Shown one piece after another: positions 9,801 through 10,440 of a stretch of 10,440 bases of DNA. The stretch covers positions 1 to 10,440 of the forward strand of contig CAMPAF010000085.1 of NCBI GenBank assembly GCA_946631535.1, read 5' to 3'. Position 1 is the stretch's first letter, and every line of letters begins with the position of its first letter. A program made the position numbers and the translations under genes. This DNA is from an uncultured Verrucomicrobiota bacterium (GTDB taxonomy: Bacteria > Verrucomicrobiota > Kiritimatiellia > RFP12 > UBA1067). The notes below the pieces were generated by a model, which saw only the letters and a list, made by a program, of their open reading frames with translations, did not search any database and was not told the origin of the DNA.

Positions 9801-10258
9801 CCGCTGTCGCGCGTGGAAATCCAGCCGATGAACGTACACGTCTCGCCGTCTTCCTTCAGGCGCATCGCGATGGCGGCGTGGTGCGAGAAGTTCGTGAGGT
9901 TCCACTCCTCGCCGAAACGGCAGGCCGTGAAGGTCATGTCCGCGTCTAGCTGCATGCGGGCGTTGTAGGCGTACTTCTTCGTGGGCTCGAACTGGATCTC
10001 GCCGCCGCGCGTGTCGAGCTGCAAGGAATCCCCTCCGGCAGCGCTCGTGTGGACCGTGCGGTCGGTGGCCGACGTCTTGCGCCAGGTGCCGGCCGACGTG
10101 GTCCATTTGTTGCTCCGCACTTCCGTGAAGTTCTGGTACGTCTCGTCGAACCATGTCGTCGCATCGCCGAGAGGCCCGTAGCCGAACGCCGCCATGGCAC
10201 ACATCGTGACGGCGGAGGCAAGCCATCCGCCAAGAAACCCGCGCTCTCTCTTTTGCAT
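6821..10258 (-). CDS. Large secreted multidomain protein with CotH kinase domain
   Basis: An exported protein of 1145 residues. Residues 1-26 are a Sec signal peptide (KRER, then a hydrophobic stretch ending near AMAAFG). Domains in order: a concanavalin/LamG-like beta-sandwich (about 35-243), an Ig-like domain (about 248-345), a pre-kinase strand region (about 346-432), the CotH kinase core (about 433-870), a second Ig-like domain (about 905-1003) and a C-terminal module (about 1014-1145). CotH marks are HVRGNST (436-442), LLANCFDESLMRNKL (474-488), VVMNGKYVGNYQL (509-521), a GLVFEID strand (617-623) and WDFDYGLG (743-750), whose Asp744/Asp746 are the likely metal-binding residues. CotH proteins are atypical kinases, shown in Bacillus to phosphorylate spore coat proteins; in non-sporulating bacteria their target is unknown, and no spore genes are seen here. 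The C-terminal module (DYVAGTTPTD, ISWRPD, FFKVEVEL) resembles tails common in secreted proteins of this group and has no membrane segment. The ATG start has GGAG 7 nt upstream (10266-10269) and is preferred because the signal peptide begins there. The gene is coupled to larA. Confidence 0.9.
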   Translation of the reverse strand: MQKRERGFLGGWLASAVTMCAMAAFGYGPLGDATTWFDETYQNFTEVRSNKWTTSAGTWRKTSATDRTVHTSAAGGDSLQLDTRGGEIQFEPTKKYAYNARMQLDADMTFTACRFGEEWNLTNFSHHAAIAMRLKEDGETCTFIGWISTRDSGNIKGRWLELSADGLVAEEDRIYAVRVESDYSCVPTRIRYTVDGHVLADALGNTWFSSRSSLGPDVTQKKHATKVGLRGKGTVGRITATEAVARAPRAEVSFAAVSRPQAGSTLTPAVTPNEGVTLGELSYDWHLVDAAGMPVAGGARGTGSTYDLQASDFGHWVVVDVSDGNGYAGTGKFWCSDLPVVEMTVGTADGYVKTDDETAEVGVTYYYADEADNFFPLAVEEGADLAPYREQYEDLFVEAIAYTWPSSKKETHSGTITIRGNAEYDDQVTNMKFTIHVRGNSTAGQDKKPYKIKLDKKTDLFGLGGGVKNKHWVLLANCFDESLMRNKLCYDLAGQFGAPVWMKSEWVDVVMNGKYVGNYQLCQHIRVSDERIPILNWDTGDVAEAAQKANPALTADDVDALDVMLETNCLWMTSGTFAYGGTNYVLSAKKADGGTLDGQGRIKVYWKAWNGGDISKGLVFEIDSKKMPKANGGTAPAPSSFIQNNTTSKGTMKLCVAMNTPEYAFTNPTISNFVWETWWNLGQAWMSGTNVNTRGEHYADLADFDSMVSYWLSQFVPGNDDAGSFSRYSYMNADGKMVFAPAWDFDYGLGSLQIRIRTPAVTNIYGEATYAAIIPEKWIPSRSQNNFMGHWTSDPYFTFKLRERYFATRPYLTDMVKEGGLIDQYKVKLAASARANDLRWNNRIGFFGNAEETGDADTLKQFLTRRFAWLDRQFATVGCAVSNVSETVNASALRYARKKEIAPTFTGASPTPGSVETDVADVTAPIARSALTGTVAVPTSGAASLDVYVNGRFASNVPVSSGTASLSIPAANLMSGGTNFIAFVAKNASGGELAKNVAVVVASLPEVVAEADGGHDVPIAWLSDAWDDLAAAGSTAARPVSYDDYLAFATNASPIGKSVPLWQDYVAGTTPTDVDELFTADITMTNDTAYISWRPDRPDLRATRVYKLKGAADLAGPWAETNALNPPAEFRQTNNFFKVEVELQK
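6833..6836 (-). promoter_or_regulatory. Shine-Dalgarno for larA inside the CotH gene
   Basis: On the - strand GGAG lies 8 nt before the larA GTG, within the last codons of the upstream gene (Val-Glu-Leu-Gln-Lys-stop). With the GTGA overlap it argues for translational coupling and fixes the larA start. Confidence 0.65.
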
Positions 10259-10308
10259 CTCTTTGCTCCATTTTCGCCCAGCGACACCTGTCCACCGCAG
10301 ACACGTTC

Positions 10309-10321
10309 CACCAAGCTGGTG
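10309..10321. promoter_or_regulatory. Palindrome at the predicted CotH-larA transcription start
   Basis: CACCA-AGC-TGGTG is a perfect 5-bp inverted repeat with a 3-bp centre. It lies just downstream of the predicted -10, over the expected start point, where a repressor would block initiation. It could equally be a small 5' hairpin in the leader. No regulator gene is present to pair with it. Confidence 0.3.
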
Positions 10322-10324
10322 ATG

Positions 10325-10354
10325 ATTGTAGCATTTCCCCCCGCCCTTCTGCAA
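10325..10354 (-). promoter_or_regulatory. Predicted promoter for the CotH-larA operon
   Basis: On the - strand, TGCTACAAT gives an extended -10 (TACAAT at 10330-10325) with TTGCAG (10354-10349) 18 bp upstream as a weak -35. Transcription would begin near 10318, giving a leader of about 60 nt. The -35 matches consensus only in TTG, so the call rests mostly on the -10 and its position. Confidence 0.4.
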
Positions 10355-10414
10355 ATGCATTTTGGCATCCACAAAGCACCGGGCGTAATTCACCGCCGAG
10401 CCTTCTGATGATTG

Positions 10415-10437
10415 GAAACAACTTTTTGAAACAACTT
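10415..10437. repeat. Tandem 10-bp direct repeat upstream of the CotH operon
   Basis: GAAACAACTT occurs at 10415-10424 and again at 10428-10437, separated by TTT (13-bp period). The repeat is AT-rich in a GC-rich window. A near copy, GAAAACAACTT, lies in the esterase leader (53-63). It may be a binding site, part of a promoter for a divergent + strand gene beyond the window, or a leader motif. The rest of the non-coding stretch 10259-10440 holds the promoter, palindrome and ribosome binding site described separately; I see no RNA gene or ORF with coding character there. Confidence 0.5.
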
Positions 10438-10440
10438 GCC

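Noticed and set aside
10283..10292. Short inverted repeat GACA-CC-TGTC in the CotH leader.
   Set aside because: A 4-bp arm is too short to separate from chance, and it has no special position.
10259..10393. Extension of the CotH protein by 45 residues to an upstream start at 10393.
   Set aside because: The extra residues precede a clear signal peptide that begins at 10258 and would hide it; the predicted promoter lies inside the extension.

Overview
The window is GC-rich (G/C strongly favoured at third codon positions), densely packed, and uses GTG for three of its five complete genes. The organism is probably an uncultured gut or anaerobic member of the Verrucomicrobiota/Kiritimatiellota group. 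The main clue is the large secreted protein at 6821-10258. It combines a LamG-like N-terminal domain, Ig-like domains, a CotH kinase core and a C-terminal module with a Y-x-AGTxPTD motif and an FFKVxVEL ending, a style I associate with that phylum. This lineage call is an inference from protein architecture, not from a marker gene.

Layout: two compact operons point at each other and overlap by 20 bp at their 3' ends. On the + strand, after what looks like the last codons of an upstream gene (ending at 50), come an exported SGNH/GDSL esterase (79-1200), an RND efflux adaptor (1204-2388) and a full-length HAE1-type RND pump (2402-5572). Gaps are 3 and 13 bp. A consensus-like sigma70 promoter (TTGACC, 17 bp, TATAAT at 19-47) precedes the esterase. 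On the - strand, a 182-bp leader with a plausible promoter, a small palindrome and a tandem 10-bp repeat precedes the secreted CotH-domain protein (10258 to 6821). This is followed, through a GTGA stop/start overlap, by a nickel-pincer lactate racemase family protein, LarA (6824 to 5553).

How the genes work together: adaptor and pump should form the inner-membrane and periplasmic parts of a tripartite drug/metabolite exporter, but no outer-membrane TolC-type channel is present here. The esterase is the first gene of that transcription unit and may act on an exported or imported ester, or may simply share the promoter. LarA keeps every catalytic residue known from the Lactobacillus plantarum enzyme, but the cofactor genes larB, larC and larE are not in the window. 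Its coupling to an extracellular CotH-type kinase is unexpected, and I know of no pathway that explains it.

No RNA genes, CRISPR array, insertion sequence or tRNA was seen. The only non-coding stretches are about 28 bp before the esterase and about 180 bp at the right end. The most unusual points are the CotH-LarA coupling, the esterase-RND unit, and the tail-to-tail operon overlap with no recognisable intrinsic terminator.
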